From Nymphaea colorata (Eukaryota > Streptophyta > Magnoliopsida > Nymphaeales > Nymphaeaceae): a DNA stretch of 64,000 nt. Where the stretch lies: positions 4,089,544 through 4,153,543 of the forward strand of contig NC_045151.1 in the NCBI RefSeq assembly GCF_008831285.2. The letters run 5' to 3'. A program made the translations under genes and the position numbers. This document shows, in pieces, positions 60,306 through 64,000 of this stretch. Below the pieces are notes generated by a model. The model had not been told where the DNA came from. It did not search any database and was given only the letters and a program-made list of their open reading frames with translations. Position 1 is the stretch's first letter. Each line of letters opens with the position of its first letter.

Positions 60306-61129
60306 ACCAGACCACTTACTAGCTCAATATTTCATTATTAAGAGATATATCTACAGTAAACTAACACCAATCTTATGGATATACACGTACACATTAAAGC
60401 ATCATTTTTACAGAATCTGAAGTGAAAAGCAAGAAAAGATTTCTAGATATGAAACCAAACAAGCCCTAAAATTATGCTAATAATGAACTGAGTAACATTT
60501 AAAATATAATAATACATGTTATATATTATTTCACCCATGTGTCATTAGTATTATTTCATTAAAAGTAAATAAATAGATAAATTATTCATTGTTCTCGTGA
60601 TTGATTTACACAACTCATGCGCCAATCAAACAACAATTGCTTTTATATAAATTGGTCGTTCTCGCGATTATTTGTACATGAAATTGAAATCCGTGTTAAT
60701 TGATGTCACTTTTTTTTACAGCCCACAACAAATTCCTGGTCGTCCAGGATGAGGAAGGGGTCGCAATTATGGCAATGGATGGTGTGAGCGTGAAAATTTG
60801 GTTATATGTGTTATACTAGTGCACTAATTTTGTTATTAAAATATCTTTAGTTTACATGATACAAATAAAAATAAAAATAAAAAAATGAAACATATTTCTT
60901 TTTCAAAATAACAAAAATACCTTTTTCTCTTTTGCATCGTACCGCACTCAACTTTCTCTGGTGAGTGAGGGTTTTAAACTACATTTAAATGGCAGCAGCG
61001 TATTAAGTCGGGGGACCAAAAAGAACGGGGCCCTGAGGCATTTGGGTTTCAGCCAATGCCAGGTCTCTCAAATTTAAGGTACTAGTCAAGTCGGTTTCCT
61101 CAGACCATCTCATCAGTGGGAGGGAGGGA
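60306..61129. other. Intergenic, no gene recognised
   Basis: AT-rich; no repeat or coding motif identified. Confidence 0.45.
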
Positions 61130-61300
61130 GCTTGGTTGCATCTTAAACCAGGTCTTCCCTAAGGAGATCCGCTATTCTCATACCTGTTTATTTTAGTTAT
61201 GGAAATAGTATCGGGTAGCCTAGAGGCGCAAGTTTTAGCCACTGCAGTAAATGAAAATGAAAATAACGAGGAACAAGTAGTGTTCACCTTCTTCATTTCT
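61130..61300 (+). pseudogene. LINE reverse-transcriptase fragment
   Basis: The frame from 61163 reads GDPLFSYLFILVMEIVSGSL, matching the conserved (Q)GDPLSPYLFxLVMExLSxxL block of plant L1-type LINE reverse transcriptases. The preceding Gln codon is replaced by a stop, and nothing of the catalytic FADD block is found downstream. Confidence 0.6.
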
Positions 61301-62861
61301 TCCACATAAACAATAAGTTGAATCTGGTTCAAGATCTCAATCCATCAGTTCTTCAACAAGGACATTTAAAACTTAAATTGGCACGTATTTCCCTTTTTTA
61401 TATTTTTTTAGGTTAATTCCATTGTATCTTATAAGCTTGAGGTGGTTGGTGCATATGATTTGATGCTGAGAAGGTGTTTTCTTTTCTGTGCATATGATGT
61501 GTTTGCTGAAATTCTGATTTGTATTTTAGTTCATCTGGTCCACAATTGGCATTTGTAAGCAAATTTATTTTTGCTTCTCTATCTCTTGCGTGAACCTTCA
61601 CAATGATCCTGGATCATTGGCTTCAATCTGCCCAATGTCCATGACAGAGCGTTACCATATCCATTTGATCTTGTTCACCGGCTCATGTCCACTGACAATG
61701 TATATTGAAAAGGTTGACATTGTATACTGAAAATGATCCATTTGATATGTATACAAATTTTGTTTTTCATTTCAAGTCATACAAATGTGGGGAGTCTTTA
61801 GAGGCCTTATGCCTCAGTTTTCCTCTTCTGGTTCCACTTCATGCATCTACTACAATTGATTGTGCATATTCAGAATTTGGAGACGTCCAGAAAAGCAGAA
61901 TATGATGGGAGTTTTCATTGGAAAAAGAACTGTAGTATCACCTGTTTCATTCTTCTTTTGTGGAAAGTGCATCTAAGTACCTCTCAATTCGATTAATGGC
62001 GCCGTGTGCATGCAAGTTTGTGAGTGTTCTGCTTGGGGCATTTAATTTAGAGAGAATTAAGAGTTTGATGGCTTGTGTATCTTTTTTCTGCACGGGCACA
62101 AAACAATATATAAATTTGAGGCCTTTCATCTTTGGTATATAATGAATTACGAGGTTGAGACTTGGACAGCAGTCATATCAATAATATTTTGCTTTGCATG
62201 CATGGGTCTTGCCCATCCTCAATTCAGAATACTAGAAATTTTTTTGTAAAATTAGAAGAAAGAAAAATTCGTGGTAAGTTTTTGAGATGGACAGCCAAAC
62301 CGCACACTCTCATATAGCCATGTTCATTAGCAATCATCAATATTTTTAGGAAATTTCAAATAGGATCTCCCTATAATGGCTTTCAGTTTGGTGAAACACT
62401 GACAACCGATCTTGAAGTGGATCGCAGTTAAATCATGGCAGAAGTTGTATGAAAAAAAAATAAAAAATAAAAAGCCATCCAGTATTACTTTAAACGGTCT
62501 AAAGTTTGAAAGCAGACCATGGCAGATAAATAATTTTTTTGGCTCATGTATCTTTTACATCTTTTATTGTGCATTTTCTTTTATTGTATCTAAATTTTAG
62601 GTCAATTGTATTTATAGAGATAGAAAGACAAAGACCAAGAGAGAGAGTATTTTATAGGATTGCATGTTTTTTTACATATTTTCTTAAGTATTTTCTTTCA
62701 TTTTATGTTGATTTTAAGTCTTCCGTGTGTAGAGAGAAAAAAATGAATTTTAATAAGCTTATATTTTTAATATGTTTTAAAAAATTATTTTTCTTGTCGT
62801 ATGTGAATTTTTTATATCAAAAAAGAATATTTTTATTAGTTCACATGTTTTATAATGTGTT

Positions 62862-62898
<37 letters not shown>

Positions 62899-63404
62899 AT
62901 ATGGTAAAACGTCACATGTTGAAAATTCTGTCGTTGCAAGCAAACACTAAACACTATACAGAATTACAACTTGTTCATATGGACATGAACTTTTTGTTCT
63001 TAGGACACTTATTCTAAGGACAAGTGTTTTAAGAACCGTTGTTCTTGCAATCAAATGGTACTTTACAGGTCTATTTCATAGCCTGCAACGATAATCGATC
63101 TGTCCCAAAGCAAATGTATGTATACCCATATTTTTCTTCTTAATTTATCACATACACATTTGTCTGAGTCAAATAAACGGTCAGCTTCTTTTTAAGGCTG
63201 GTTCCAATAAATGGGGGAGGTGGTGATTTAGTTCCATATGTAAGCAGTACTGCCAATAGCTTAAAATTAGCTTCTTTCATGCGTACCTGACAAATGTGCA
63301 CTCTAACTATACATATTTCCATGCCGTAAGGTATATGGAATCTGAATTTTATAGTTAAAGGCTCAGAAAATCTTACCAATTTAAGTGATTATCACTGCAG
63401 ATCT
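61301..63404. other. Intergenic; GA microsatellite
   Basis: AT-rich, with a (GA)n run at 62865-62895. No gene, RNA or structured repeat identified. Confidence 0.45.
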
Positions 63405-63419
63405 TTGCTATCCTCGTCC

Positions 63420-64000
63420 GGCTTCCTTTTCACATTTTATCGGTCTCAGTTGCGCTCAGACTTGAGCATGCCTTTCAACTTGACGATATTAAGGCAGAAG
63501 TTTGGGCCCTCAAGGCTGGCAAGTCGCTTGGTATCGAATGGTTTCCTCTTGAATTCTTCTGAGTCTTGTGGCACTGTTACCATCCTGATTTCATGGTCTT
63601 CTTTCAAGAGTTTGGTACCAACTCCATCCCCTTTGGGGAATTTAACAGATCTGTCTGTGTTCTTATTCCTAAGAGGGCAAACGCCTCCAGTATTTGAGAC
63701 CTTTGCCCTATCTCTATCCTTGGCACTCATTATTAAGCTTATGGCAAGACTTCTTGCTTCCCGTCTCTATCTTGTGATGTCTTCTGTCACAAGCCTTCTT
63801 AGCAAATGAGGTTGTCCATTGTATCTACGCTTCCCGCTCTCCATCATTTATCCTTAAAATTGATATCGCGAAAGCTTTTCATTCGGTCAGCTGAGATTTC
63901 CTCTTCTTCCTCCTCCATGGGTTCAACTTTGGACCAGTTGTCAGGGCTCAGATGGCCATTTCCTTTAATGAGTCTGTCAGTCAGTTCTACCCATTGCATC
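63420..64000 (+). pseudogene. LINE (L1-type) reverse-transcriptase fragment, running off the window
   Basis: In shifting plus-strand frames: EAEVWALKAGKS-like sequence (63490-63520), IPKRANASSI and DLCPISILGTHYKLMARLLA (about 63665-63760), QAFLANEVVHCIYASRS (about 63795-63840) and FILKIDIAKAFHSVS (63847-63891), followed by FLLHGFNFGP. These are the N-terminal RT blocks of plant L1-type LINEs, including the KIDxxKAFxxV catalytic-Asp region. Several frameshifts and stops show it is dead. It is separate from the fragment at 61130, which carries a later RT block upstream of these earlier blocks. Confidence 0.82.

Noticed and set aside
62539-62907. A 122-codon frame rich in Phe, Tyr and Arg-Glu repeats
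   Set aside because: It arises from AT-rich sequence ending in a GA microsatellite; there is no family resemblance.
1-64000. CRISPR arrays, rRNA, tRNA genes or bacterial-type operons
   Set aside because: None seen. Spacing, composition and content are those of plant nuclear DNA, and the repeats present are tandem duplications, microsatellites or transposons.

Overview
This is nuclear DNA from a flowering plant. It is AT-rich and intron-poor where coding traces are visible, full of degenerate transposons and microsatellites, and organised around relics of coiled-coil NB-ARC leucine-rich-repeat (CNL-type) immune receptors. No gene in the window is clearly intact. The species cannot be named from the sequence.

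NLR relics. I count nine related NLR pseudogenes or fragments: A (1-2501, +), B (7514-8470, -), C (16930-20185, -), E (29390-29690, -), D (40180-43141, -), F (48960-49290, -), G (51130-51730, -), I (53640-53790, -) and H (58850-59605, +). C and D keep the full order CC, NB-ARC, ARC2 and LRR but carry frameshifts. D also has a stop at codon 10, a 25-bp insertion in the CC region and a large LRR deletion. B, C and D share not only coding sequence but also 5' and/or 3' flanks. The stretches about 15.1-30.1 kb and 38.5-49.8 kb are therefore two copies of one tandem segmental duplication (offset about 23-24 kb), and B with its 5' flank (7.5-10.15 kb) is a third, truncated copy.

Mobile elements. 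A degenerate but full-structure Ty1/copia element (24445-29094) splits the C-side duplicon exactly where the D-side copy is uninterrupted. Two further copia remnants lie beside fragments E and F. A solo LTR of about 3.15 kb (55657-58803) is bounded by a perfect 5-bp target duplication and abuts NLR-H. Several AT-rich tracts (about 4.7-6.8, 10.2-12.6 and 31.0-31.6 kb) look like decayed LTRs of a similar kind. A family of about 160-195 bp elements with CAGGGGCGGAGCC-type ends and 8-bp target duplications (hAT-type MITEs) occurs at least eight times, and one copy can be compared with a paralogous empty site. CACTA-like subterminal repeat tracts, one with a possible TNP1-type fragment, and several LINE fragments complete the transposon load.

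Other. At 7420-7509 there is a recognisable first exon of an HMGB-type chromatin protein with a 5'-UTR intron acceptor, joined directly to the antisense end of NLR-B. Local tandem duplications of 22, 60, 76, 89, 173 and 233 bp, and a higher-order repeat of about 117-bp monomers, show continuing rearrangement. I found no tRNA, rRNA or CRISPR. The window is best read as an NLR cluster that has been duplicated, broken and filled by transposons.
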